From NCBI GenBank assembly GCA_020073375.1, contig JAIQFG010000027.1, forward strand, positions 1 to 64,000: a stretch of 64,000 nucleotides of DNA, read 5' to 3'. Position numbers and translations under genes: made by a program. The notes under the pieces are model-generated. The model did not search any database, was not told the DNA's origin, and saw only the letters and a list, made by a program, of their open reading frames with translations. Every line of letters starts with the position of its first letter. The first letter of the stretch is position 1. This document shows positions 52,169-61,710 of the stretch, in pieces. The stretch comes from Terriglobia bacterium. Its GTDB lineage: Bacteria; Acidobacteriota; Terriglobia; Acidiferrales; UBA7541.

Positions 52169-53665
52169 GTGACTGCAATGCACTCCACGATCCCGGAGAA
52201 GGTCGGGCTTCCTTATTGGATGGACCGCGTGCTGCAAGAGCACGCCAAGGTGGGCGCGGATTTGGCCGCCGACGCCGTGCATGACCTGCGCATTTCCTTG
52301 CGGCGCTGCATCCTAATCGCCGACGTCATGCGGGACCTGGACCCGGGCGCCGACTGGAAAGGGATGCGCAAAGCGGCGAAGCACATTTTCAACCGCCTGG
52401 GCTCGCTGCGGGATTCTCAGGTGCTTGCGGAATGGATCGAGAAGCTTCGCGCGCCCGGCGACGCTTCGTCGGATCCGCTGGTTCAATCCCTGAAGGATCG
52501 AAGCGAACGGGAACGGAGCGCCGCGCGGGACGCCATCCGGGAATTTGACCGCAAACAGTGGCGCGCCTGGACCGCAAAGCTGGCGAGCCATTACCGCCAC
52601 GTCGCTTCCGATCGTCCCGCCTGCGAATCGATTGTCTATGAAACCTGGGACGCTGTGCGCGACCTGCACCGATGCGCGCAAAAAAGCGGCAGCCGTGTCG
52701 CATATCACCGGCTGCGCGTGGGCCTTAAAAAGTTCCGGTATGCCGTGGAAAATTTCCTGCCCCCGTTGTATGTCGAATGGGCGCCGGATCTCAAATTTCT
52801 CCAGGATGTTTTGGGGCAAGCGCACGACTTGAACGTTCTGGGACAGGCCATCGCTCAGCAAAAGGGTCTGATGGACGAAACCGCGCGCGGGGAATGGATC
52901 AAGAAGCTCAGGGAGGAAGGCTCAGCGCGCATCGAGCAGTACCGCCGAAAGATGGCGGGAAAATCGTCGCCGCTCTGGACCTGGCGCGAGGGGTTGCCGG
53001 GGGAACGAAAATTACGGGCGGCGGGACTGGCGCGGTTGGGGCAATGGTCGTATTTCCTTACGCCGGATGCTTCGCGCACCAGGCGCGTCGCGCGACTATC
53101 GCTCCAACTCCATGACGGCCTGGCGAATTGCGGACTTGCGGGGCGCGGCTCCGATTTCGACGAGCGCACGATCTTGCAGGCTGCCGCGCTGCTTCAGGAA
53201 GTCGGGCATTCGCACGAAGGCAAGCCTCATCATAAAGAGGCCTACCGGATGATCCGCCGGATTTCTCCGCCGGCCGGATGGACCAGAAAAGACCTCGAAC
53301 TGGTCGCATTGATCGCGCGATTTCACCGCCGCGCATTGCCCCGCCCGGACCACAAGGTCTTGCGGGCTTACGATTTTCCCAAACGCCACTCGCTGATTTT
53401 GCTGGCGTCCATCCTGCGCTTTGCGAATGCATTTCGCGCCAAGCCGTATCGCAATGTCCGGCGCCTGGAAGTGGAAGATGTGTCCGGCGTGATCGTGGTG
53501 CGCGCGGAAGGTTTTTCGGATCAGGACCCACTGGAATCGAAATTGTCCGAGGCGCGACGGCTGCTGGAATTCGCGTGCCAGCGGTCCGTGCACATCCTGG
53601 CGCCCGGTTCCCGCATGATGTCGCCTCGCATCGTGCGCCCCGCCACGCGCATTGATGCGGCGTGA
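52169..53665 (+). CDS. CHAD domain fused to a Ppx-type HD-like domain
   Basis: Residues about 10-290 form a CHAD domain, the helical polyphosphate-binding module: AVHDLRISLRRCILIADVMR and the second-repeat RVAYHRLRVGLKKFRYAVEN with conserved His/Arg/Lys. Residues about 315-460 resemble the C-terminal HD-like domain of exopolyphosphatase: ILQAAALLQEVGHSHEGKPH, HKEAYRMIRR and ALIARFHRRALPRPDH. The HD pair is Gln-Glu here, so metal hydrolysis is unlikely. The catalytic ASKHA part of Ppx is absent. A polyphosphate-related role is inference. Start GTG 52169 or ATG 52178. Confidence 0.85.
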   Translation: MTAMHSTIPEKVGLPYWMDRVLQEHAKVGADLAADAVHDLRISLRRCILIADVMRDLDPGADWKGMRKAAKHIFNRLGSLRDSQVLAEWIEKLRAPGDASSDPLVQSLKDRSERERSAARDAIREFDRKQWRAWTAKLASHYRHVASDRPACESIVYETWDAVRDLHRCAQKSGSRVAYHRLRVGLKKFRYAVENFLPPLYVEWAPDLKFLQDVLGQAHDLNVLGQAIAQQKGLMDETARGEWIKKLREEGSARIEQYRRKMAGKSSPLWTWREGLPGERKLRAAGLARLGQWSYFLTPDASRTRRVARLSLQLHDGLANCGLAGRGSDFDERTILQAAALLQEVGHSHEGKPHHKEAYRMIRRISPPAGWTRKDLELVALIARFHRRALPRPDHKVLRAYDFPKRHSLILLASILRFANAFRAKPYRNVRRLEVEDVSGVIVVRAEGFSDQDPLESKLSEARRLLEFACQRSVHILAPGSRMMSPRIVRPATRIDAA

Positions 53666-53978
53666 CAGGTTGGGATGATCTCTACATTGAATTGCAGAAA
53701 TTTCCTCTTAAGACAATCACCCGCAAGGTCTGCATTTACGCCGTACGTCGGGCAAGAATAGGCCAGCCCGCAAAATTTCGATTCCCCCATTTCGGATAGC
53801 CCCGGTAGGGCCGGCACAATGCGGACATTGTGCCGCCCCGAAAGGGCTTGGTTTTCTCCGCTGCGCGCACCCACCGCCTCCGCAATGGGCTACGTTACGC
53901 CGTCCCTCCGGGACTCTCGAACATGCGGATTCATTCGCCGGGGAATCGCTTGCTTCAAATCTTCTGCACGAAAACCGC
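53666..53978. other. 313-bp intergenic region between convergent genes
   Basis: The stretch lies between the 3' ends of the CHAD protein gene and the TonB-dependent receptor gene. It contains the palindrome at 53813-53834 and a repeat-like text of GGGCT/AGCCC words around it. No gene or T-run terminator is visible. Confidence 0.55.
53813..53834. repeat. GGCACAATG hairpin repeat
   Basis: GGCACAATG-CGGA-CATTGTGCC is a perfect 9-bp stem flanked by CCCGGTAGGGCC on the left and GCCCCGAAAGGGC on the right, a pattern I associate with a dispersed repeat in acidobacteria and planctomycetes. It may act as a bidirectional transcript end. Confidence 0.7.
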
Positions 53979-56900
53979 TTAAAACGCGAGGCGCAGGGAA
54001 AACTGCATGATGCGCGGGTCCTGGGCGCTGGAGATCGAGCCGAACGCTGACGGGGTCGCCGTAAAAATGCGGTTCGGCTGATTGAAATTGGGGTGATTGA
54101 AGAAATCGAAGATGTCCGCGCGAAACTGGAGTTGCGTATTTTCCCGCATGGGAAAATTCTTTTGAAACGTGGCGTCAAAATTGTTGGTTCCCGGCCCGGT
54201 GACAATGTCGCGCCCGGCGTTGCCGTAGGTATACTGCGCGGGCGTCGCAAAACAAGACGTGTTGAACCATTGCGCCGTCGTTTTTGGACTGCTGTTCGGG
54301 TCGCAAACCAGATTCGGCCGCTGCGACGGCGCGGAAAGAGGCACACCGTTGTTGGCAACGTCGGTGGAAAGATTTACGGTGAAGGGCGAGCCGCTTTCGA
54401 GCGTCCAGATTCCTCCGGCCTGCCAATCGGCGAACGCCGCGTGAATCCAGCCTTCCGAATCCTGCAGGAAGGGCAGGCGGTACAGAAAGCTGGTCACAAA
54501 GCGGTGGCGGTGGTCGAAATCCGAAAGGCCCTTCTCCGCGGCGATGTTCTCGATGTCCTGCGGCAGATTTGTCCCCGCATTGTTCGTTCCGGGATTGGAG
54601 GCGTTATCCAGGGCCTTGGAAAAAGTGTAATTGGAATCGACGGTCAGGCCGTGCCAGAGGCGCTGCGTGAAGCTCAGCGCCAGCGCATGATATTTTTCCC
54701 ACCCGTCCCAGGTAACTGAAGTGAAGCCGCTCATTTGCGGAATCGGCCGTACGTGCAGGCCTGACGCCGGATTGAGTCCGTTGTCCGGGAATAAATTTTG
54801 GAGCGTCAGATTGTCGGCATGAACGGTGTAGGAGCCGACGTACTGCGCTTGGAACGAAGTGGACGGGGAAAGCGCCCGCTGCACCGACAGATTCCAGACA
54901 TTGTTGTATTCGATCTTGAAATCGTGGTTGAGGCTGTTTGCGCTGACGCTTCCTGTCGCGGGGGCCACCAGAATATTTTCCGTGTTGCAGGCCGCGGACC
55001 CGGCGCATGATGTTGTGTTGGCAACGGTCTTGGCGTAATAGAAGGGCAGATTCAGGGCCGCGTTTTGAATGATGCTGTAGGCCGCCTGGTTCGTATAGAT
55101 TCCAAACCCGGAACGAATCACGGTTTTCTGGTCCGGCATGGTCCAGGCAATTCCGATCCGCGGGGCCAGGCGCAGCGGGCGCGCTTGCAACAAACTTTCA
55201 TCCCAGCCGGCTTGCGCGGATGTGACGTAGGGAATCGGTATATTCGCGAGCAGCGCTGCTGCCGACGGCGCAATCCGCCCCGAGCTATCGCTGGCGATCA
55301 CGAACCGCCCTCCGGGCACGAGCGTATCCACCACGGCCATGTTATTGGTATCGTCGATTACGTTCTGGTTATATTCGTAGCGCAGCCCGACGTCCAATTT
55401 CAGACTGGGCAGGACTTGCCAGCTGTCCTCCAGGTAGGTGTGCAGCCAGTTTGTCCTGCCCAGCAATTGACCTCGGCCTCCGACGCCGACCTGTCCTTGC
55501 GCGGGGGCTCCCAACAGGAAATCTCCCAGGCCATTTCCCGTGTAAGCTCCCGTAAAGGTGAACAGGCCCCTCGCGTTACTCGCGTTCACCGGGTCAAAAT
55601 CAAGATTGAAAAAATAAACGCCGAATTTCACCGTGTGCGTTGCGTGATGCCAGATCACGTTGTCATACAACTCAAAATTGGTGTCTTCGCGCGAGACGTA
55701 TTGCGTCGGCTCGCCCATCGTCGCGAATCCTCCGGAGATCGAGGCCTGGGGGAAACCGACGTCGAGCGGATTGGCCGTGACTCCCTGCAACCCCGTGGAA
55801 CTGGCGAGGTTGGTCCCCGTGTTGATGCTGCTCTGTCCGCCGTTGACCCACAGCCAGCCGAACCGCAATTCGTTGATCCAGGACGTGTTGAACATGTGCG
55901 TCCAGGTGGAGGAAAGGTTGTTGGTGTGCGTGCGCAGATTGTAGCCAAAACCGGGGAGCAGGGTTTCATTCAGCGCGCTCAGGCCGAAAGGATTGAATTG
56001 ATTGGCGTCGAAAATCGATGCACGAACGAAGACGCTGTCTTGCGTCGAGAATGTGTGATCGAGACGGAGGTTGTACTGGTCGATGCCGATCGTGGACAAA
56101 TCCGTGGCGCGCAGGTTGCGCGTCAATCCCGGCAAATTCGCGCGCGGCACTTTCGCCAGGATCGCAGCGGCCACCGGATCGATCGCGGGAATCGTGTCGC
56201 CGGCAAACGGGGTTCCGCCCGCGGCGGGATTGGTGACCGTGATCCCTGTCCCGGCAAAATTTCCGGCGCGTTCGGCGTCGGTGGGCACGGTGAACAGCTG
56301 CGTCAGGGTCTGGTGCGTGCGCTGGCCCTCGTAATTCACGAAGAAAAATGTCTTGTCCCTCTGGATCGGCCCGCCCAGGCTCCCGCCAAACTGATTTTGT
56401 TTGAAGGGAGGATTGGGCTGGGTGGGCGAATTGAAGAAATTCCTGGCGTTGAATATGTCGTTGCGGACGAACTCGAACAGGCTGCCGTGAAACTGATTGC
56501 TTCCGGCCTTGGTAATGACGTTGATGACCCCGCCGGATTTGCCGCCGAATTCCGCGTTGTAGGAGGTCTGATTTACGTTGAATTCCTGGATGGAGTCGAT
56601 CGACGGATTCAGGACCATGTTGTTGAAGTACTCGTCCGTGACGGTCACGCCGTCGACCAGGTACAAGTTATGCCCCCCGCGCTGGCCCAGGATTCCCCAG
56701 GTCTGCCCCGTCTGCTGCAGCGCGCTGCCGCGCGTGCCGGAGGGCGCATGCGTCATTCCCGGCGTGGTGCCAACCAGGTCGATGAATTGGCGGCCCTTGA
56801 GCGGAAGATTCATGACCTGCTGCTGTTCGACGGTATCCTGGATGGCGGCCGATTCCACTTGCAATAAACTTTGGCTCGCGCTGATCGTGACCGTTTCGCT

Positions 56901-57329
56901 TTGCGCTCCCAAATCCAGGGTGAAGGTCTGACGCAGACGGTCGCCCGCATGAATGGCAACTCCGGTTTGCACAGCCTGCTTGAACCCATCCTGGCTCACC
57001 GTCAGTGTGTAGTCCCCCACGGGAAGCTGCGCCAGCAGAAATTCACCGGATTCGTTGGTCCTGGTGGAATACTTCAGTTGGGTGCCGGACTCGACGGCGG
57101 CAACGGTTGCGCCGACAATTACGGCGGCGGAAGGGTCCCGGACGATGCCGTCGATTTCCCCCGTATTCATCTGGCCAAATGCGGGAAGCAACCAAAAGGA
57201 AAGGGCGCAAGCGGCAAACAGAACCATCCGGATCTGAAGGGAAAATTTCCTCAAGGGATGAACGCAGAATTGCATAGGCCGCGCAAGGGGCGGATTTTTG
57301 TGCACGGGGCGCGTGCCGGCTGTCTTCAT
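53979..57329 (-). CDS. TonB-dependent receptor, Oar-like
   Basis: The protein of up to 1116 residues has a signal peptide (RMVLFAACALSFWLLPAFGQ), an N-terminal carboxypeptidase-regulatory-like domain (about 55-140, IDGIVRDPSAAVIVGATVAA), a plug domain (NLPLKGRQFIDLVGTTPGMT, LYLVDGVTVTDEYFNN) and a long beta-barrel ending IMQFSLRLAF with the terminal Phe. Such receptors are abundant in Acidobacteriota, import large ligands, often glycans, using TonB; ligand unknown. Start may be 57329, 57275 or 57227. It follows the sensor kinase gene at 243 bases. Confidence 0.92.
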   Translation of the reverse strand: MKTAGTRPVHKNPPLARPMQFCVHPLRKFSLQIRMVLFAACALSFWLLPAFGQMNTGEIDGIVRDPSAAVIVGATVAAVESGTQLKYSTRTNESGEFLLAQLPVGDYTLTVSQDGFKQAVQTGVAIHAGDRLRQTFTLDLGAQSETVTISASQSLLQVESAAIQDTVEQQQVMNLPLKGRQFIDLVGTTPGMTHAPSGTRGSALQQTGQTWGILGQRGGHNLYLVDGVTVTDEYFNNMVLNPSIDSIQEFNVNQTSYNAEFGGKSGGVINVITKAGSNQFHGSLFEFVRNDIFNARNFFNSPTQPNPPFKQNQFGGSLGGPIQRDKTFFFVNYEGQRTHQTLTQLFTVPTDAERAGNFAGTGITVTNPAAGGTPFAGDTIPAIDPVAAAILAKVPRANLPGLTRNLRATDLSTIGIDQYNLRLDHTFSTQDSVFVRASIFDANQFNPFGLSALNETLLPGFGYNLRTHTNNLSSTWTHMFNTSWINELRFGWLWVNGGQSSINTGTNLASSTGLQGVTANPLDVGFPQASISGGFATMGEPTQYVSREDTNFELYDNVIWHHATHTVKFGVYFFNLDFDPVNASNARGLFTFTGAYTGNGLGDFLLGAPAQGQVGVGGRGQLLGRTNWLHTYLEDSWQVLPSLKLDVGLRYEYNQNVIDDTNNMAVVDTLVPGGRFVIASDSSGRIAPSAAALLANIPIPYVTSAQAGWDESLLQARPLRLAPRIGIAWTMPDQKTVIRSGFGIYTNQAAYSIIQNAALNLPFYYAKTVANTTSCAGSAACNTENILVAPATGSVSANSLNHDFKIEYNNVWNLSVQRALSPSTSFQAQYVGSYTVHADNLTLQNLFPDNGLNPASGLHVRPIPQMSGFTSVTWDGWEKYHALALSFTQRLWHGLTVDSNYTFSKALDNASNPGTNNAGTNLPQDIENIAAEKGLSDFDHRHRFVTSFLYRLPFLQDSEGWIHAAFADWQAGGIWTLESGSPFTVNLSTDVANNGVPLSAPSQRPNLVCDPNSSPKTTAQWFNTSCFATPAQYTYGNAGRDIVTGPGTNNFDATFQKNFPMRENTQLQFRADIFDFFNHPNFNQPNRIFTATPSAFGSISSAQDPRIMQFSLRLAF

Positions 57330-57572
57330 CGACGTTTGCAGTCTTGCTGCTTACTTCCGCCAGAAAATCATTCAGCGCGGTGTCCCACCCAGGACGCCCA
57401 TCGCGGCGAGTACTTGCTTGAAACTACAATGGATTTGACCCTCTCCGCTGTAAGGATGTTGTAAAAATGGCTTGTTCTGCCGGCGGCGGAACGCAGACTT
57501 TCCAGAGGCCGTTGCAGCCATGGAATCTCTCTCTAAAATGATGCCCTGAGAGAACTTAGGGGATGGGAGCGG

Positions 57573-59486
57573 TTACAGCGTGGATGCCGTGGACGAAGAT
57601 GAAACCGCTTCGCTCGCTTTAGCGTCCGCCTGCCTGGCCGACGGTTCCATGCAAGGCAGATGCAGCGTGAACGTGCTCCCGTGGCCCGGAGCGCTGTCGA
57701 CGGTAACGCGCCCCTTCATGGCTTCCGCAATGCTTTTTGCCAGCGGCAAACCCAGCCCGGTGCCGTGGATTTGCGCGGCCATCACCGACGGGCTGCGGTA
57801 AAATGGTTCAAAAATGTGCGGCAAATCCCCTGAGTCGATGCCGATGCCGCGGTCGGAAACGCTGATCTGGATTTCCCGGCCGTGCAATCCATGCTCGGCG
57901 AACCGCGCGCGGATCCCGATCCATCGCTGATCGCTGCCGTACTTGAGCGCGTTGGTAATCAGGTTCTGCAGGCATTGCGAAAGCGCGGAGGGGTCGCCGA
58001 GAATTTTCGGCAAATTCGGTTCGATTTCCTGCTCCATCCGAAAGCCCGCCGAGCGGGCCAGTCCGGCCGTGCTGGAAACAGCGGCATCCAGGATTTCCGA
58101 GACCTCGGTAGGCCGCAGGTTGTAACGCTGGTGGCCCTCGCGAATGGCCGCGAACAGCAGAATCTGCTCCACCATCTCGAATAGTTTTCTGGCCTGGCTG
58201 CCGATCACGGTGCCGTACTGCTCCAACTGCGCTTTGCCCTCGACCACTCCGTGCGCGATGTTCTCGGCCGCCGAGCTGATGACCGTCAACGGCGTGCGCA
58301 ACTCGTGGGAGACAGCGGTGACGAAATCCATCTGCAGCCTGGCCAGGCGCTGCGCGCGCGTGCTCGTGACGATCAGAATTGCGATGCTGATGACCAGCAG
58401 GAAAAGCATCCCGAACCCAATCGATAGATCTCGCCTTCGCGAATCCGCCACGAACGCTCCCAAGGCCCCTCCTCGCCGGTGGCGCACCACCAGGCGCCAG
58501 TCCTGGTCAATTCCATTCAGGCGCAGCAGCGGAAACCACGTGATTCCGACCGACGCCGCGGGTCCCTTGTTCTCCGACGGCGTATGGAAAATATGGATGG
58601 GCGAGCCGGTGCCGCCATTTTGCAGCCGTCCAAAAATGTCCATCGTGCCGTCGGCATCGGTCACTTCCTGCCCGCCAAACCCCGCGTCGGACGTGTACAG
58701 CAGGTGTTTCGGCTTGTTGCTGGCCACCACTGCAACCTGGTAATCCAGCCCTTCCGTACCGCGAAAATATCGCTCCGCGAGATCGGGAAGCAGTTGATCC
58801 TCCACCGTTTTTTCGTCCAGGACCATGACGATCCATGGCATGGCGCGTTGGGTGGCCTCGCCGGCCCCGGGTTCCAGGCTCGGAATCGGACGGACCAGCG
58901 CCGGGATGCTGGGTTCAAATTGCCAGCCCGCCAACGGGCCGCCGGGGTAAAAGCGGTCCGCGAACTCCCTGTCCATCGCCTGGGAAAGAGCGCTTGGCGC
59001 TCCATTGGCCGCGCCTAAAGCGCTTTGTGAAGCCGCCTGGGAATCCGCCTGCTGCAATTCCCTGGGCAAGGGAGCTATGTCCAGGGTCATTTTCGCCAAG
59101 CCAAAACGCGATGTGACCGGATCGAGCCGGTACACTTTGGGGCCCTGGTCTTCCCTAAGCTCTATCAGATAAAAGTTGGAAATCAGTTTGGGATGTTCCG
59201 TGGATCTCTTCCACACGCCAAACCGGCGCGCATATTCATCATGATCGTCCGGCTTGGTGACGTCCGAGTCCGCGTTCATGGCGATGCAAATCTCGGAAAA
59301 ATCACGGAAGAAATCCAGGTGCCAATTGATCATGGACATCTGCAGGCTGTCGGCCAGCCGGATGCTGGTGGCTTCGCTGATCTGGTTGCTCCAGCGGTAT
59401 TGCAGCGCCGCCAGAATCATCACCACGGCCGCGGCCAGGATGATCATGCCCGTGGTAAACGCGCGCTCTTTAATCGGCAATTTCAT
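57573..59486 (-). CDS. Sensor histidine kinase with large periplasmic domain
   Basis: The 637-residue kinase has two membrane helices (about 12-29 and 355-374) enclosing a periplasmic sensor of about 320 residues that I cannot assign. The HisKA motif is FVTAVSHELRTPL (His394), the ATPase part has NALKYGS (N box), DRGIGIDSGD, and GTGLGLPLAKSI. It lies downstream of its regulator gene on the minus strand, separated by a repeat doublet, and upstream of the receptor gene, so the signal may be the receptor's ligand (inference). Confidence 0.93.
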   Translation of the reverse strand: MKLPIKERAFTTGMIILAAAVVMILAALQYRWSNQISEATSIRLADSLQMSMINWHLDFFRDFSEICIAMNADSDVTKPDDHDEYARRFGVWKRSTEHPKLISNFYLIELREDQGPKVYRLDPVTSRFGLAKMTLDIAPLPRELQQADSQAASQSALGAANGAPSALSQAMDREFADRFYPGGPLAGWQFEPSIPALVRPIPSLEPGAGEATQRAMPWIVMVLDEKTVEDQLLPDLAERYFRGTEGLDYQVAVVASNKPKHLLYTSDAGFGGQEVTDADGTMDIFGRLQNGGTGSPIHIFHTPSENKGPAASVGITWFPLLRLNGIDQDWRLVVRHRRGGALGAFVADSRRRDLSIGFGMLFLLVISIAILIVTSTRAQRLARLQMDFVTAVSHELRTPLTVISSAAENIAHGVVEGKAQLEQYGTVIGSQARKLFEMVEQILLFAAIREGHQRYNLRPTEVSEILDAAVSSTAGLARSAGFRMEQEIEPNLPKILGDPSALSQCLQNLITNALKYGSDQRWIGIRARFAEHGLHGREIQISVSDRGIGIDSGDLPHIFEPFYRSPSVMAAQIHGTGLGLPLAKSIAEAMKGRVTVDSAPGHGSTFTLHLPCMEPSARQADAKASEAVSSSSTASTL

Positions 59487-59544
59487 GGTTTGTCAGTTGC
59501 GCCGCAGCGTGCCCGCAAATCGGCCCCAGGGGGGACCGGATTTT

Positions 59545-59620
59545 GTGGCGCCGGCGTCCCGCCGGCGATTTTTTTACGCACGCTCAATCCAAGATTCGCC
59601 GGTGGGATGCCAGCGCCACA
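59545..59620. repeat. Second inverted doublet of the GCGCCGGCGTCCCGCCGGC repeat
   Basis: Left copy TGGCGCCGGCGTCCCGCCGGC (about 59546-59566, shortened here by one base in comparison) and inverted right copy CGCCGGTGGGATGCCAGCGC (about 59597-59616) lie between the regulator and kinase genes. The right copy has diverged. Same family as 37815-37880. Confidence 0.82.
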
Positions 59621-59655
59621 ACACTCCCGTCGCCGGCAAACGTTCAACGACACGG

Positions 59656-60342
59656 CTATGCCTTGAACTTATATCCGAGCCCTTGCACCGTCAAAATAAA
59701 TTTTGGCTGCTTGGGGTCGTCTTCCAGTTTTTGACGCAGGCCGGCGACGTGCACGTCCACGGTCCGCGTGTACATGTCCGCGTTGTAACCCCACACCTGC
59801 CTCAGCAGCTCTTCCCGGGAGAGCGTCGCGCCGCGGTGTTCGATGAAATAGCGCAGCAATTGGAATTCGCGCGCGGATAAATTGACCGGGACTCCGTCAC
59901 GGGCCGCTTCCGTGCCCACCAGATCCACGTGGATGGATCCGAAATCGAAAACTCCGGTCTGGTCGGCCGGCCGGAAGGGAGCGCGCCGCAGCAGCGCCTC
60001 CACCCGGGCCATCAATTCGAGCATGTTGAACGGTTTGGTGACGTAATCGTCCGCGCCGATTTTCAGACCATTGACTTTGTCGCTGGTCTGCCCGCGGGCA
60101 GTGAGCATCAGGACCGGAGTAATCAGGCCGGCGTCGCGGATTTGCTTGCAGACTTCAAACCCGCTTTTCTTGGGCAGCATGACGTCCAGGATGATCAGGT
60201 CGAAGGGAAGCTGGGTGGCCTTCTCAAATCCTTCGTCGCCGTTGACGGCGTATTCGACGGTATAGCCCTCGTTGCGCAGGCGGTCGCCCACGGTCATCCG
60301 CAAAGCTTCTTCATCCTCCACAAACAGAACGTTTCCGCGCAT
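59656..60342 (-). CDS. OmpR-family response regulator
   Basis: The 228-residue regulator has a receiver domain with acidic pair (ED at 9-10), phospho-acceptor Asp53 in LIILDVMLPKKSG, switch Thr in LMLTARG and Lys in YVTKPFNMLEL. The winged-helix effector (about 130-226) shows LSAREFQLLRYFIEHRGATL, TRTVDVHVAGLRQKLE and TVQGLGYKF. Its partner is the kinase directly downstream; the gap of 169 bases contains the repeat doublet. Confidence 0.95.
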   Translation of the reverse strand: MRGNVLFVEDEEALRMTVGDRLRNEGYTVEYAVNGDEGFEKATQLPFDLIILDVMLPKKSGFEVCKQIRDAGLITPVLMLTARGQTSDKVNGLKIGADDYVTKPFNMLELMARVEALLRRAPFRPADQTGVFDFGSIHVDLVGTEAARDGVPVNLSAREFQLLRYFIEHRGATLSREELLRQVWGYNADMYTRTVDVHVAGLRQKLEDDPKQPKFILTVQGLGYKFKA

Positions 60343-60499
60343 CCCGAGTTACCCTCTCTTGTCTTGTGCAGGAGTCGCCGGACAATTTCCCATGAGTCCC
60401 GAGTCACCAGATGCAGGTTCCATTCTTGACATGCTTTCTCGCAAAGTGCTAGCTTCGATAGCGTAGCATAGCCCCGCATCCGTGATGAGGGGGCAAGAG

Positions 60500-60841
60500 A
60501 TGATTGCAGACCGCGCGATAACCCGCCGTTGTACGCTCTGCCTGGCCTTGACGGCCGTTTTGTTTCTGGGGCTTGTGCAATGGAGCTTCCTCCCATTGCT
60601 CATCGAAAGCGGGCTTCCTTCCCCCAGTTCCGTCGTGGCTATTTCCGGGGGGCATACCTCCAAGTTTGCGGCGCCGTTTAAGTGTCTGTTCGGGGATACC
60701 CTGAACGCCTGTGTTTTGCCCTTGGGCGTCTCCGTGCCGATGGTCACGGCAAGCCTGCTTTACCGGTTCGATGAACCGGCTTCCAGTTGGATTCAGCACT
60801 TCTTCTCCGATCGCCAGTTACGCGCGCCACCCTGCGTCTAA
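60500..60841 (+). CDS. Unknown small secreted or membrane protein
   Basis: A frame of 113 residues starts at ATG 60500 behind GGGGGCAAGAG, with a clear hydrophobic signal or anchor (LCLALTAVLFLGLVQWSFLP). The rest has no motif I know (HTSKFAAPFKCLFGDTLNAC). It stands divergent from the response regulator. GC-rich third positions are only moderate, so coding is plausible but not certain. Confidence 0.45.
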   Translation: MIADRAITRRCTLCLALTAVLFLGLVQWSFLPLLIESGLPSPSSVVAISGGHTSKFAAPFKCLFGDTLNACVLPLGVSVPMVTASLLYRFDEPASSWIQHFFSDRQLRAPPCV

Positions 60842-60959
60842 CGATATTGGGGGGAGCGCCCCTCGCATATTCCCATTTCACAAAGTCAGGAAAGTCGGAG
60901 CCAATATTTCATGAAATCATCCCCGAATTGTCGGGGTATGTCGCCGGACAGGAGCGATT

Positions 60960-61679
60960 GTGAAAACTCGTCAACTGGAAGCGGCACAACTGGATCAATT
61001 GCGCGGCCTGGATTCCTGCAGCGTCGCGAACGCGATTGAGACGTTCGACGTTCGTTTGCGGAACCAAGGCTTTACCGACTCCAGCGTGCGCTGCATGTTT
61101 CCCGATCTTCCCCGCATGGTGGGCTACGCGGCCACGGCACGCGTGCGCACGTCGGCCCCGCCCATGGAGGGAAACAGCTTCTATTACCGCCTGGACTGGC
61201 TGGATCACGTCCTGAGCATTCCCGCGCCAAGGGTTCTGATCCTGCAGGATATGGACGATCATCCGGGACTTGGCGCCTTTGTCGGCGACGTCCATGCGAA
61301 TATGCTCCGCGCCCTGGAATGCGTCGGCTTGGTGACCAACGGAGCGGTTCGCAATCTTCCCGAGGCGCGTTTGATCGGGTTTCAGATGTTCGCAGGGAAC
61401 GTTTCGGTTTCTCACGCCTTCGCGCACATCTTCGATTTTGGCAAGCCGGTGGTCGTCGGAAGAATGGAGGTCCAGCCCGGGGATCTCGTTCACGGCGATC
61501 TGCATGGTGTTCAAACCATCCCGCTGGAAATCGCGGACAGGATTCCCGCCGTGGCGCGGGAAATGGGCGAGCAGGAAAACCAGATCGTCCGCCTAACCCG
61601 TTCCGCGGACTTCACGGTAGCGAAACTTCGCGCCGAGGTCGGCGCACTGGGGCAAAAGAGGAAGGAAACGAAGCGATGA
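60960..61679 (+). CDS. RraA-family protein (aldolase/decarboxylase-like)
   Basis: The 239-residue protein has the RraA/HMG-aldolase pattern: LDSCSVANAIETFDVRLRNQ at the start, GYAATARVRTS, VLILQDMDD, AFVGDVHANMLRALECVGLV, TNGAVRNLPE and VQPGDLVHGDLHGVQTIP. The Gly-rich loop and the R/N-x-L-P-E segment hold the metal-dependent active site in HMG aldolases; RraA of E. coli instead inhibits RNase E. GTG 60960 is chosen for the AGGAGCGATT before it. RND pump genes follow 31 bases downstream. Confidence 0.88.
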   Translation: MKTRQLEAAQLDQLRGLDSCSVANAIETFDVRLRNQGFTDSSVRCMFPDLPRMVGYAATARVRTSAPPMEGNSFYYRLDWLDHVLSIPAPRVLILQDMDDHPGLGAFVGDVHANMLRALECVGLVTNGAVRNLPEARLIGFQMFAGNVSVSHAFAHIFDFGKPVVVGRMEVQPGDLVHGDLHGVQTIPLEIADRIPAVAREMGEQENQIVRLTRSADFTVAKLRAEVGALGQKRKETKR

Positions 61680-61710
61680 CTCGATCCATGCAACGCTCAC
61701 AGGTGACCTT

